NCBI GenBank assembly: GCA_964058845.1
Contig: CAXKVR010000410.1
Location: 1-56,435 of the forward strand
Direction: 5' to 3'
Length of the DNA: 56,435 bases
Source: Carex sylvatica
Taxonomy: Eukaryota; Streptophyta; Magnoliopsida; Poales; Cyperaceae
Below, piece after piece: positions 12,534-25,396 of the stretch; the first letter of the stretch is position 1, and every line of letters starts with the position of its first letter. The position numbers and the translations under genes are program-made. Under the pieces are notes generated by a model. That model searched no databases and was not told the origin of the DNA. It saw only the letters and a program-made list of their open reading frames with translations.

Positions 12534-12940
12534 GAGTTTGGCTAATATAACATTAGTGTCATTTCAGCTTATATAACACCAACTCTAAAACCTATCAAAT
12601 CGACTTCGAACGATTAATCCAAACTGTTCAAACTGATTTACATTATGAGTGATGCGTTTACATACAATTTTTTTATATTTTTGAGTTATTTTAGTATCAA
12701 ATCAAGCGGTCAAAATATTGAAAAATTAATGTATTAAAATTAACTTAAAAACTCACATTTTTGACCGTTTGATTTGATACTAAAATAACTCGAAAATATA
12801 AAAAATTTGTATGTAAATGCATTACTCATAATGTAAATGGATTTAAACGGTTTGAATTAGTTGTTCGAAGTCGATTTGATAGTTTTTAGAGTTAGTGTTA
12901 TATAAGCTGAAATGACACTGATGTTATATTAGCCGAACTC
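12534..12940. mobile_element. Mutator-like MITE, 407 bp
   Basis: Almost the entire element is one inverted repeat: the left end GAGTTTGGCTAATATAAC mirrors the right end GTTATATTAGCCGAACTC, with arms of about 190 bp. The perfect 9-bp direct repeat ATTAAAAGG flanks it (12525-12533 and 12941-12949). It has no coding capacity. It sits about 400 bp upstream of the glucosidase II start codon. Confidence 0.9.
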
Positions 12941-12949
12941 ATTAAAAGG

Positions 12950-13323
12950 TGATGACAAAGCCTGTATCCTGCTCCGAATGTTATTGAAGCAAATTGTTAA
13001 ATTTAGCCTTATAATTAGGTAGGAAATTGATTTCCTGCTCATCAGAAATTTGGGCCCATATTTATTGGGCTTTCAAGTAAGGAATTAAGTTTTGCCAAAT
13101 GGGCTTTGGAAAAAGTTTTGTCACAGCCGGACGTACATAAATGATTTAATCTGCATTAAGAGATTCGTACAAATAATTTGTTATAACTTATAAAATTTAA
13201 ACGGTTCAGCGAATCTAGTTGAGTTCTAATTTTTTTGTTTTTTTCAATCTACCCCCTACTCCTCCTGAAGAACAGTGGCTCCGCCCCTGCAGTCGGCACT
13301 GCCCTTTCTTATCGAACGAATCA
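12950..13323 (+). promoter_or_regulatory. Upstream region of glucosidase II beta gene with a hAT-like terminus
   Basis: Holds the promoter and leader of the gene that starts at 13324. At 13266-13290 the sequence ends in GTGGCTCCGCCCCTG, whose complement CAGGGGCGGAGCCAC matches a typical plant hAT end, 34 bp from the ATG. No matching left end or 8-bp duplication could be found upstream, so this is probably a truncated MITE. The leader after it is C-rich and short. No clear TATA box was seen. Confidence 0.4.
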
Positions 13324-16300
13324 ATGGAAATAAATCTCCGATTCAGCCTTCTGATGTCGCTTCTTTTCCTGATTGCGATCCCTTCTCTCGCTTCCATCCC
13401 CTTGCGTGATTCGCTTGGGATTTCCCCTCAAGGTTAGAGCTCAGTATTTGCTCATTTAGCTATATGTTTAATCGATAACTGCGACATTTTTGGGTAACCT
13501 TGGTTGATCTGAACAGATGAGAGTTATTACAAGGCTGGAGTGATAAAATGCAAGGATGGATCAAAGAAATTCAGCAGAGACCAGCTCAATGACGAGTTTT
13601 GTGACTGTCCTGATGGAACTGATGAACCTGGTATGTGTAAATCTATGTTTTTAATTTCTTACTAGAACATATCTGTAATACATGGACTTGCACTTATACG
13701 TCTGTACCTTTTAAATATACGTGGGAATTTACATTTTGTTCAATTAGTAAAATGATGGAGTTATTTGAATTTGTACCAGTTTTGTTGGGAACTGATTAAC
13801 TTTTAACTGTTTTCATGGTTATTTAGGGACATCTGCTTGCCCCGAAGGTAAATTCTATTGCCAAAATTCAGGTCATGCTCCACTTGTGGTCTTCTCTTCT
13901 CGAGTCAATGATGGCATTTGCGGTAAGAGAGTATTCAATTTTGCCTCAGAAACTGTTCTGTTCTGTATTTTTGTTCCAAGTACATTAATTGACTTACATG
14001 GATGCTCCTATAACCCATCAATATCCTCTGTACACCCTCCCTGGTTTATTTTCTTAAAAGATGCCACACTATACTACTGAGGATTTATCTCTATGCAAGT
14101 GACAATGAGAATTTTGGTTGTTTGGAAAATATAACGAGAGAAGTGAACTATTTTATATATTCCATGTTTAAGAGACTTCTCTTTTTCTGCTGGATGTATA
14201 TTTTGATGTTGTAGGATAATAGATGAAGCTAACTCTTTTATCTTTCTTGGGAAATTCCAATTTTGTGTCTTGTAGATTGTTGTGATGGGAGTGATGAGTA
14301 TGATGGCAAGGTCAACTGCTCTAATACATGCTGGGAGGCTGGTAAAGTCGCCAGGGACAAGTTGAAGAAAAAAATTGTGACATATCAAGATGGCTTGATT
14401 ATTAGAAATAAGGAGGTTGAAAAGGCAAAATTGGCAATTGCTAAGGATGAGGAAGAGCTTTCTAAGCTAACAAATGAAGAGAAGTCACTCAGAGAACTGG
14501 TTGGGAAGCTTAAAGGTATGGATATTATGTCAATTATCATTCTAAAACTATAGTTTCATTTTTCTAAAGTTCTATGTAATTCTAAATTTGGCTAAAGCGA
14601 AAGGTTGAGATTTCATTTACATAGCATCCGTTTGATTTTGGATAATTATACTACTGTAGAATTGAGGATAAACTATGATTCTTCTTTTCATTATTAAGTA
14701 AAAGAAAGATGCTTCTTAAGTATCAGTATGTCTTGGTATAGAACCGTATTGCTGTACATACTAGCGTGCCATCTGTACTAGAGTTGGCAAGGATATTTCA
14801 TCTTTTGCATTCGATTTGTTTTCAAACTATATATTGAAACCTCGGTTCAAGTTTAGAACTTGGCCTCTAAACAATCACCAGAACTATGCCCTTGAAATAT
14901 TGTACTTGGTTCATGTTCATAACTTGTTTCTTTTTTTTTGTTTGCTCCTGTTTTTTTGGGTGATATGTAGAGCAAAAAGAAAGAATAGAAAAAGCAGAAA
15001 ATGAAGAGAAGTTGAAGAAAGAGCTCGAGGAAAAGACGCTGAAAGAGGAAGCCGAGAAGCAAGCAGCCAAAGAAAAGGAATCAATTGAAGCTTCTCTGCA
15101 GGTTGAATCGAAGGATGCTAATGAGAAAGTTCCAGAAGCTTCAACTGAGGTTTTCATTATTCTTTTCTTTTTTGGATATTTTGTTATTATTATTACTTCT
15201 TTAATTTAAGAACTGAGGTGGTTATATTGTGGATCTGACAGGTAGGGGAAAAAGGTAAGAAGATTGAAGTGCAACATGAAGGTGCTTCATATGATGAGCA
15301 TAATGAAGTATTATCTAGGGAGTCACCAGCCCAGAAATTTGCTAAGGTAATTCAAAATTAAGTTGTTTTTATTTTGCCTAGTTTTGTTCTTATAATTATT
15401 TTGCAGAGACCCTTTTTAGGTTAAAATCGTGCAAACAGAATACAGGATACAGGACTTGAGAGACACGAGGGAACCTTTAGTTAGAATTAAAACAAAAAAT
15501 CCTTACGACATACAATTGCACTTGGTTCAATTGGGCAGCTGATTTTTTTAGTGTTCAGTTAGCTCTGTGGAGTATTGAACTTGGGTGTGATGTTGCCCCT
15601 ACTCTGGTTAGATTATGATGACAATGACCCAATTTCACCACCACCTAAGTGATACATCAATTTCACATCATCTTATTAGTGCAACATCATCACCATGTCA
15701 GCACTACGCCATCACGTACGGACCACAGCACCTAATAGGTGGCAATATTCATCTCAGTGTTAACAAAAAAGAGTGGCTTGATTGAACCAAATGCATCATT
15801 TTAACATGCTCAGGTGTATTTTAAGATTGTCTATTCTTAAATTGGTATAATGATCTAGCCTTCTCAGGTGTATACGAAATTGAGAAATATAGCAGATAAT
15901 TATTGTGATATTCTTATTTTGGCGAAGCAGATGACCAGAAATGAAGATGAAGAAACTAAGCCTGGAAATGCTGAAGACAAATTGGAACGTGCACAAATGC
16001 CTGAACAGGTAAGAGTATATTAATTATATTTGCTATACATTCCATAAATGGTTAGTTTTGTCAAATCCCTTAACAACTGGTTGATTCATAGAAACCTAAT
16101 ATAAGATTGTCTTGTAGACAAATTGAGTTTTATTGGCTTCAAGTAGCAAACATTGCCTGTGCAAAAGCTGACTTCTTACCGTGATTGCCTGCTAATTGTT
16201 TAGTTGTTGGTTTATGATTATCAATAATAAATTATGATAATTACTTAAATATGTTGGAAACAGGTTTCTGATGATTCTGCAACTAATGGTGCTGATGCCA

Positions 16301-19300
16301 TGCATTCAGAAGGACAGGTTTTTGCTTGCCTTTCTTTTGACATCTAATTCTTCCAATTCCCATTGAAACTTCGTACTACATTTCTGAAGAAACTATAATA
16401 AAAGTGTCAATAGTGCCATTTCAAGTTGTTGAAACCACACTTATGCATTTCTGATGAAACTTTCTTACACACATCACTGTTGTTGAAACTACACAATTTG
16501 GTTTGAGTAACTAATCAGTTGGCAATGTTAGATTTACCTGAATTTGTATTTTTTGGCAACTGGTGCCTATTGCAGGTTTAATGCGGATTTATGTAGTTAT
16601 TTCTTGATTTTCCTTTTCCTCTAAATTTTTGTGTTGTATACTTCTGTTCCAACTGCTTTTTTGAAAAAAGTATTCATGTCTAGAATATGTTGTTTATATG
16701 AAACAATCTTTTTCTTTGTTTACATCTATTATGTATCATACTTTGATTATTTGACATCATTCAAATTGATTTCAACACCCTTTTCATGGATCACACGATC
16801 TAAATTAGATCCTCAATTCATGAAGAAGTTTTTTTTATTCATGATACAAGTCTCAATTCAGAAGTGAGTCATTTGTTTCATTAAGTGGTTTGAATTACTT
16901 TCATTGCTTGAAATTGAACACTGATGATACAGGAGCATGGATCAGCTTCTACCGGCGGTCTCTCAAAAGAAGAACTTGGCCGTTTGGTGGCCTCGCGCTG
17001 GACAGGTGAGAAATCTGCTGAAAAAGACGAAAACCCAAAAGACGAGAGTCAGAAAGTGCACACTGATGATGTTGCTGAGCCGGCTGAAGAGGAAGAAAAC
17101 TATGACAGCTATAATTCTGACACGGAGGATGATAGGTACAAGTACAAGGACCATGAGGACGAGCACAAGTATGATGATGAGTATGATGGCGATTCTGATG
17201 AGGAATATTCCAATGACCATGCTGACACAGCTGATGCAGCTGACTCGTACAAGTCTGATGATGAGTACAAAAGTGATCATTCAGGTCAGATATTCATTTA
17301 TGAGTTTGCTTTTTTTTACCCCCTTATTTTTTGGTATCTTGTCCATTGTTAACTGTTATTTCCAAATACCATCAGTTAGACAAAAGTCAACAGAGTAGCT
17401 ACTTTTTTTTTAGCTTGAACTCATAATGTAAAGGATGCAAGGAGAAACTTCTCACCATCCTTTACATTTAATTAATAATAAAATCTTATTTGCAAAGGTC
17501 TCAACTCTCAAGAAATGCTGGTGCCTGGATGGTAGTTAAATATGAGAAATGTTGGCATTTGCCATGGTTTGCAAATTCATTGAAATTCTTGGTGTAGTTT
17601 GAAAAACCCATGGAATTTATATGAGACTTGGAATCTTTGTGTCAAAAATTTGTTCTCAGCATCATTTTATATTATCTAATAGGAAGGTCTTACTAGCAAA
17701 TATCCCAAAATGTATTGGCTGTTATGTAAAATTGAGAAATGTTGGCCTTGACCCCATGGTTCCCAATTCAACAGATGTGTTGAAATTCTGGGTCTAATTT
17801 GAAAACCTGACGAAATTACATGAGACATGAAGGAATCCTTTGTGTGACATTTTATGCTTAAATAAAATTTAGAAAACTATTAATTATATGTTTTCTGTAT
17901 TTGTTTCAGAAGATACCTCTACCCATGGGGGTTTGTCGTGGATTGATAAGATTCAGCAAACGGTTCAACGTGTTTTGCAGTCTTTCAATTTCTTCAAGAC
18001 CCCTGTGGATCTTTCTGGTACACTTTTTGTTGTTATGCATGTTAATTGACAAGACATATAGAACATGGTAATCTAGTATCTGATGATTTTTCTAAAACTT
18101 TTGTCAGAGGCATCTCGTATTAAAAAGGAGTATGATGACTTAAACTCTAAGCTGTCCAAGATTCAGTCAAGAATTCACCATCTGAAAGAAAAAAACAAGC
18201 ATGATTTTGGTAAGCTATTTAAGCCAGATAAGTAACTTCTGATATTCTATTTTGATTGCTATGCTTTGCTCTGATACGTTTATTCAGGCTAGTAGAACCA
18301 TAAATCTTAAGCTCCAGAATATTTCTCTAAATTTCCTATGATATTACCAACTCCCCTTTTTTTTGTTAGGCAACGACAAACAATTTTATTCCTTTTACGA
18401 CCAGTGCTTCGAGTACAAGGAGAATAAGTATGTACAATACCCTACATATTTTCTGCTTAATCATCTTCTATTTCTTTTTATTTCATTGTTATTATTTTCT
18501 CAGTTCTGTATGTTGCTCTGCTTTGATTTTTATTCTAATTTATTGCAGATATGTGTATAAGATCTGTCCATTTAAAAAGGCAACTCAAAATGAAGGCCAC
18601 AGCTCTACTCAATTGGGGTAACTTAATTCAAGAATGTAACATTGTAAATTATTTGGAGTGAAGCAATAATACTATGCATAGCGCACATTGGTCCATACTT
18701 TGGATCAATATCTTCGTTTATGAAGTTCAAATAGTTGATCTGAACCGTTCAACATGATTATCATATGAAATGTACTTGTAGATTAAATTTTACATTTTTT
18801 AGAAATTTTTTTACTAGTTTTTTTAGATAGGTTGAAAATCACTTGATCTAAAAATTCTAGACCATTCAAAAGTAGTGATTTTCTACCTATATCTTAAAAA
18901 ATAGTATAAAAAATTCTAAAAAATGTAAAATTTAGTCTGCAAGTATATATTCATATGGAGATCATGTTGAGCAGTTCCGATCGACTGGTTAGACTTAAAA
19001 AACAAAAATATTGATCCCAAGTACGGAGCAATGTGCACTATGCATAGTTTCATAACCTCACTCAATTATTTTTCTATTCATTTTATGTTTCTGGCTGAAT
19101 TCTGGAGTGAAAGATTGCTTAAAATTGAAATTTATTTATTTTTTTACTTCAGGCGGTGGGACAAGTTTGAGGATTCATACAGAACAATGGTATTTGCAAA
19201 TGGAGATCATTGCTGGAATGGCCCTGACCGAAGTCTGAAGGTAGAGTATATCAAAATGCCTTATCTCATAGTACATAATATAGTATATTAATGTGGCAAT

Positions 19301-19973
19301 GATTATTTTTTCTTTTTTCTTTATAGTTTTTTAGACTACCAGTGCTAACATTGTGAACTTTTGGAATTTCTTTCTTATTGCAGGTTAGGCTTCGATGTGG
19401 CTTGAAGAATGAAGTAGCCGATGTAGATGAACCAAGCAGATGCGAGTAAGCATAATTTTTTTTTGTTGTTATTATTTATGCATATATTAGTTCTTTATTT
19501 ATTTCAGAATATAACTTGGTCAGACACCAAAAGATTGTGAACGATCTGATATAGGATTTCTTATGAGATATACCACTTATATTTTATCTACCTTTGTTTC
19601 TGTAAATGAGATGCAATTCTGTAAATGTTATTCTATGTATAGTTGGGGGATTTTGGCTTAGTTGTTTTGGTGACTGATAGTTGTATTGACACTTCTTTTT
19701 GTTTTTATTTCTTTTCGGGTTGCATTCCTCTCTCTTAACAATTTATATTTTCCCACCATTTCAGATATGTCGCAGTACTGTCAACTCCAGCAATGTGTGT
19801 GGAAGAAAAGCTGAAGGTGGGATCCAACCCTTTGCAAAATATATATGCTTTTCTTTTTCCCTTTTGTTTTTTAATCTCGAACCTAATAAGCTATTTCATA
19901 AATAAAACAGGAACTGAAGCAAAAGCTTGCTGACATGAATTCAAGCCAACAAGCAAGCCATGACGAGCTTTAA
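13324..19973 (+). CDS. PSL4: Glucosidase II beta subunit (ER N-glycan processing)
   Basis: Regulatory subunit of ER glucosidase II, which trims the inner glucoses of N-glycans in glycoprotein folding. Seventeen exons: 13324-13432, 13517-13630, 13827-13922, 14276-14515, 14971-15149, 15242-15346, 15931-16008, 16264-16317, 16933-17284, 17910-18017, 18108-18209, 18370-18427, 18549-18617, 19153-19240, 19384-19445, 19765-19816 and 19911-19973. All are GT-AG and phase-consistent, total 1929 nt, 642 residues, close to the ~650 of plant homologues. In order: signal peptide (1-24); two LDL-receptor-A-like cysteine modules ([11 protein letters not shown] and CCDGSDEY), the alpha-subunit binding part; a Lys/Glu-rich coiled coil (~130-230); an acidic Asp/Glu/Tyr-rich stretch (~350-440); and an MRH lectin domain (~513-620) with the sugar-contact motifs DQCF, LRCG and CEY. 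The C-terminus is the ER-retrieval signal HDEL. The gene looks intact. A MITE lies in intron 13. Confidence 0.96.
18671..19048. mobile_element. MITE in intron 13 of the glucosidase II beta gene
   Basis: A ~378-bp inverted-repeat element: left end ACTATGCATAGCGCACATTG, right end CAATGTGCACTATGCATAGT, followed inward by matching GGATCAATAT blocks and by longer complementary arms. The first ten bases, CTATGCATAG, are themselves a palindrome. A clear target-site duplication could not be fixed, so the superfamily is open. Splice sites on either side are unaffected. Confidence 0.75.
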
Positions 19974-20779
19974 ATTATATTTTTAAAAATTCACAAATGA
20001 ATTTTGGAGAAATCACAATGAAGTTAGAGTGCTTAGAAAGCTATTTTGATATGATTTGGGATGTGTCATGAAGCTGGTCTCTGCCTAGTTAAATTTTTTT
20101 TCGGGCTGACTTCATGCTGAGGCTGAAGTTTCTTTTTTCTTACCACCAGACAAGCTGGGTTATTAGAGTGCTTATTTAAATGTTAAACGTTATTTAGATT
20201 CTGTGCAATACCAAGAATTTTCATTTTTTAGTAACCAATTAGTAGGATTTTCCATTTGTAGTCTATTAGTGATAAATTTCTCCATTATATAAAAGTGATA
20301 CATTTCTTGTACGTTGCGTGCTTTAATAGATTCAATTAATAATATGTGGATAATTCAAGCTTAATAAAGGTGAAACACTCATGAACATTGTTGACATAAT
20401 TTGCTTCTACATGCTACAAGAGGGAAAAAGAAATTGCAGTGCAGTATTTCCAGCTTGTTCTTTTATTCGAGAGAGAAATGTAACAATTTCAGAATGACAT
20501 GAACCAAAACAAAGAGTAATTATACAGTATATTTTTTAGATTGAAAAATTCGATCAAAAAATTTGTTGCGTAATGTAAAAACATATATCCGATATATATG
20601 TTGTTTAATGGAAATATTTGTTTCCTGTGTAAAAAAATTGTTGCTTACTTAAAAAACATATATCCTATATATATATATTATATATATATATATTATATAT
20701 ATAGTCTATTGAAATATTTGTTTCATGTGTGTAAAAAATTTGTTGCCTGAATTTGTATCCCGATACCAAGTATTTTGTT
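19974..20779. other. 3' flank of glucosidase II beta gene and AT-rich repeat
   Basis: The first ~250 bases are the likely 3' UTR. At about 20560-20760 two diverged copies of a ~100-bp segment (GAAATATTTGTTTC motif) flank a TA-rich palindromic tract at about 20660-20703. No gene is seen. Confidence 0.5.
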
Positions 20780-20784
20780 GTTTT

Positions 20785-20954
20785 TAAAGATTTCAGTCAA
20801 AAGTGACTTTACTGATTAATGATTTGGACTTATATAGAGCCTTACAAAGCACTCTTACAAATAACTCCTAGACTATTTCATAATAGCCTATTTACCGATA
20901 AGTCCCCAAAACTATTATAATAAAACAAACAATAAAGATACAAATATCTCAACA
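20785..20954 (-). repeat. 3' LTR of the copia element
   Basis: 170 bp; the left border is fixed by the GTTTT target duplication and the right border by the adjoining purine tract. On the minus strand it begins TGTTGAGATATTTG. It is unusually short for a copia LTR. Confidence 0.93.
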
Positions 20955-20968
20955 CTCCCTCTCAAGAT
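20955..20968 (-). promoter_or_regulatory. Polypurine tract of the copia element
   Basis: On the minus strand the sequence directly before the 3' LTR reads ATCTTGAGAGGGAG, a purine-rich primer site for plus-strand DNA synthesis in the expected position. Confidence 0.75.
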
Positions 20969-23900
20969 GGGCAAAAGATATCCATCAAGCCCATCTTATC
21001 ACAAAACCTACTTAGATCTATTGAGCTAAGTCCTTTGGTGAGACAGTCAGCTACTTGATCTCCAGTAGCTACATGACTCAGCTCCAATAGTCCACTTTTT
21101 AGCTTTTCCTTTATGAAGAACCTATCGATCTCCACATGCTTGGTTCTGTCATGCTGCACAGAATTGTTCAATGCTGATTGCTGACTTGCTATCGCACCAC
21201 AATTTCATTTGAGCTCCGTGATTCACCTTGAGCTCTTCCAACAACCTCTTCAGCCACAGCATCTCAGCAACTCCTAATGCCATAGCCTTGTACTCAGCTT
21301 CTGCTGTCGATCTCGCAACAACTGACTGCTTCTTGCTCTTCCAAGAGACCAAGTTGCCCCTACGAACATGCAATAGCCAGCTGTGGACCTTCTGTCATAT
21401 TGGCAACTGGCCCAGTCAGAGTAACAATAGCCCTCAATGTTCATGTGTCCATTATGTCTAAAAATCAAGCCCTTCCCTGGTGCACTCTTCAGGTACCTCA
21501 GAATGTGATACACTGCGTCCATAAGGCCTTTCCTAGGGTCATGCATGTAGCGACTCACCACGCTCACTGTAAATGAGATATCGGGACGTGTATGTGTCAA
21601 ATAGATCAATCTGCATACCAGTCTCTGGTACCTCTCACGATCAACCTGTTCTCCTGCCTCTGCACTTACCTTGGCCTTCACATCAATTGGAGAAACTGCA
21701 GGCCTGCACCCCAACATGCCTGTCTCTGTGAGCAAATCTAGGACATACTTCCTTTGGAACAGAATAATCCCCTCTGCTCCGCGAGCCACCTCAATCCCAA
21801 GAAAGTATCTAAGGTGTCCCAAATCCTTCACTTCGAATTTCTTTCCCAATTTTGCCTTCAACTTTGCAATTTCCCCCTCATCATCCCTGGTAATGATCAT
21901 ATCATCGACATACACAGCCAGCATAGTAATGTGACCACCATGTTGTCGAGAAAACACCGTGTGATCAGCATTGACCTGCTGATAGCCCATACCTACCATA
22001 GCCTTCCTGAACCTATCAAAACAGGCCCGAGGAGACTGCTTCAATCCATAAAGCGACTTCTTGAGCCTCTACACCTTACCCACTATCTGGTTCGTGCCAA
22101 ACCCTAATGGAATCTCCATATACACCTCCTCTAACAAATCACCATGAAGAAATGCATTCTTCACGTCGAGTTGGTGTAACTTCCATCCTCCATTCACTCT
22201 CATGGAAACCAGTGTCCTCACTGTGCTCATCTTCGCCATGGGTGCAAACGTCTCATCATAGTCGATGCCATAGGTCTGACTGTACCCTTTTGCTACCAAC
22301 CTCGCCTTGTAGCGCTCAACTAGACCCTCTGGATTCTGTTTGACTGTGAAGATTCACTTGCATCCAACAGTCTTCTTGCCTGGTGGTAGTGACACAAGCT
22401 CCCAGGTTTTGTTCTTTAAAAGGGCCTTGAGCTCTTCTAGCATGGCTGCTTTCCATTTCGAATCTCCTTTAGCAACCTGCCAACACTTAGGGATAGAGAC
22501 ACTATCTAATGCTACAATGAACGCTCTATGTACCGGTGATATGTGTGAGTAAGAGACAAACTGGGCAATCTCATGCGAAAAATCATATTGGTTAGGAGGA
22601 ATGCCCGCATTCTCGCGAGGAGTCCTCCTTACTGATAGGGGAGTGGGAGGAGTAGAGAGAGGAATCATAGCACCTATGTATTCTGAGTCTGAGGTAGATG
22701 GTGTAAGTGTCTCAGAAGTCAGATTAGGCAGGGACAATGGACTTGGCACAGGTGGCACTGTAGGCATGGCTCCCTCACTCTACTTATTTCTTCTCACATA
22801 CACCTCACGGTATCTCGACTCCCCCTGAGCCTGAGTTCTACCACATTCGAGCCCATTCCTCTCAACTTTCGGCTCACCCATAGCCGAATCCTCCCTTTGC
22901 GGCTCAACTCTAGCTGAATCCTCTTTTTCTGACTGAACCACAGCTGAATCCTCCTTTTTCGGCTCAACCCTAGCCGAATCCACCAGTGAGCAAGGAATAC
23001 CACCTACACTCACCATCCTCCTCTCACCATCACTACTACTCTCCCCCTATCGCCTCATACCTCCTGTATCGAGCGAGTCTCCAAAGGGTGATGTAGTCTC
23101 TGAGGAGTAGTAAGGTTCGAGCTCGTGGAATGTAACATCCATACTCACAAATAATCTCCTCTCTTTCGGACTCTAGCACACATAACCCTTTTGAGTAGCT
23201 GAGTACCCCACAAAGATACACCTCACAGCCCTCAGATCCATCTTTCCAACATTTGGTCTGTTGTCCTTCACAAAGCACACACAGCCAAATACCTTTGGAG
23301 TAAAAATACCCTCATTATCTCCTTTCAACATCATACACGGAGTCTGCCAGTCTAATACTCTAGATGACATTCTATTGATCAATTGTGCAGCTGTCAGGAC
23401 TGCTTGTCCCCACAAATGTTTCGGAATATTAATTGAAATCATCATACTCCGAGTTATCTCAAGGAGATGTCTGTTCTTTCGTTCTGCTACCCCATTCTGC
23501 TCTGGTGTCTATGGACATGTGATTTGATGCTGTATTCCCTGGGATGACAAGTACTCCATAAACGCCATGTTGCTGTACTCTGTTTCATTGTCAGACCTCA
23601 ATACCTTCACAACTGCACCGTATTGAGTCTGAACCCTTTTGTGAAAGTCCTTGAAGCAAGCAAACACATCACTCTTGTTCTTCATTAGATAAATCCAAGT
23701 CACATGAAAAAAACAATCGATGAAAGATACAAAATATCTGAACCCATTCACAGTCGTCGTAGGACAAGGCCCCCAGACGTCTGAATGTACCAGATCAAAG
23801 GCATGAGAACTCCTACTTCCTGAGCTTACATACGAACTCCTTGTATGCTTCCCAAACTCACATCCATCACACACAAGTTTCTGTTTGTCAGCTTTCTCAT

Positions 23901-24940
23901 ACTTTGATGGATACAAACGTTCCAGCAGGCTGAAGGAAGAGTGCCCCATTCGCCGATGAATCAGAAGCAACTCATCCTCCACACTCACCCCAGATCCTCT
24001 TTCCCCACCCCACTCTATCGACCACAGATGCCAGTGCTGTGTCCATCCCTTTTCTATCCACGTACCACAATCCATCACACCATGTGCTAGTCCCAAGTAT
24101 CCGACCTGTTCCCTTCTCCTGAAAGACCATCCTCGGAATATCAAAGGTCACAATGCATTTTTGCTCATGAATAATAGCACTAATGGACACCAGGTTTACC
24201 GAAAAGGAAGGAGCATGTAACACATTGGTCAGAGTCACTGAATCGGTACATCTCATGGTACCCTTACCAATCACGAGCTGGGCCGTACCATCGGCTGTCT
24301 GAATGCTATCTGGGACTGCTAGGTGAGTATAGGTGAAAAACTCCCCAGCAGCACCAGTCACATGACGAGTTGCACCAGAGTCGACTATCCAATCTGGTGA
24401 TCTAGTGGTGGGTATGGAGGCAAGAGCAAGTGTATCACAAACACCTGTGGCTGATTGAGCAAAACACGCAAAGTTACCCCTGGGTGAAGATGAGGTAGAT
24501 GTATCATCTGCCACACTCTTCCCATTACCTGCTGCTTTCTGCTTCCTCTTCAGTACCTCCTCACTCTCGCCCTCTACTACCATCAGATTTTCCCGGTAGT
24601 CTCCTCTTCCACCTCTCCTACCACCCTGGCCATAACCACGGCCTCCAGACTGCCCTCTCTCACCTGCATCTCGCTTCTTAGGTGACTTAGGACAAGTCTA
24701 TTTTAGGTGACCTATCTCACCGCATCTGTAACATAGTCGAGGCTCACCTCTGAACCCTGTGTTACCTGTGTGACTTGAGTTGTACACCGCTAGTGCTGAC
24801 TTCACCCCTGGAAGTCCTGCTACACTAGCCTGTAGCCTATTCCGGCTCTCCTCTGGCCCTTCGAGTCTCATGTCGATAGGTGGCAGCTCAACCTTCTGCA
24901 CCTTCGGCTTGCTCTCAACAGAAGCTTGGTACACGGCCAA
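20962..24940 (-). pseudogene. Broken copia gag-pol polyprotein
   Basis: Pieces read in order on the minus strand. A gag remnant with zinc knuckle CYRCGEIGH (24698-24940) is interrupted inside the knuckle by TAG at 24698-24700. Protease has the active-site motif WIVDSGATRHVTG (24583-23972). GAG-pre-integrase and the integrase core contain HSDVWGP (24144-23509, then 23445-23173). Reverse transcriptase spans 22299-21274 with DETFAPM, DVKNAFLHGDL and the catalytic YVDDMIIT. RNase H (21373-21149, then 21171-20962) has ARSTAEAEYKA and QHDRTKHVEIDRFF. Several stops and frameshifts separate these blocks, for example at 22075-22077 between the reverse transcriptase pieces. The N-terminal UBN2-type gag domain is missing: only about 440 bp lie between the 5' LTR and the gag remnant. 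The copy cannot be autonomous. Confidence 0.92.
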
Positions 24941-25384
24941 TGCTCATCGTACCATGACAATCATCTCATCAGAGGCCAGCTTCGCGCAAGCCTTCACAAA
25001 CGCATTCCCAGTCTCCTCCTCTGACATTGAACCGAGCACCAATCTAAATCTCGATCCTCCTCCCTTTCTTAGACCCGATCTTGCACCCTCAAGATCTAGA
25101 TCTTACTCATCTCCCCCTCGCTTCCTTTTCTTGACCCGATCTTGATTTATCCACTCATCAAAGATCGAGATCCAAATCCAATCAACCCTCCTGCGAGTAT
25201 CGTGGGATATAGGCCCCCCCACCCCGGCCGACCTCAATCAAACAAGCCTAGGTGGTGGCCGGCCTAGAGAAGAGAAGGAAGCGGCCAGAGAGAAAAGAAG
25301 GGAAACCGATTGGATAGAGAGTCGGCTGCTACAGTGCCGCAGGTTGCTACAGTACGCGGTGCTATAGTGGCGGCTAGGGTTTAG

Positions 25385-25396
25385 CCTATGATACCA
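25385..25396 (-). promoter_or_regulatory. Primer-binding site of the copia element
   Basis: On the minus strand TGGTATCATAGG lies immediately inside the 5' LTR. It matches the plant initiator-tRNA-Met site (TGGTATCAGAGC type) except near its 3' side. Confidence 0.85.

Noticed and set aside
16937..17398. Two other open frames over exon 9 of the glucosidase gene (153 and 105 codons)
   Set aside because: Shadows of the acidic, low-complexity coding exon; the true frame is fixed by splice phase and domain order.
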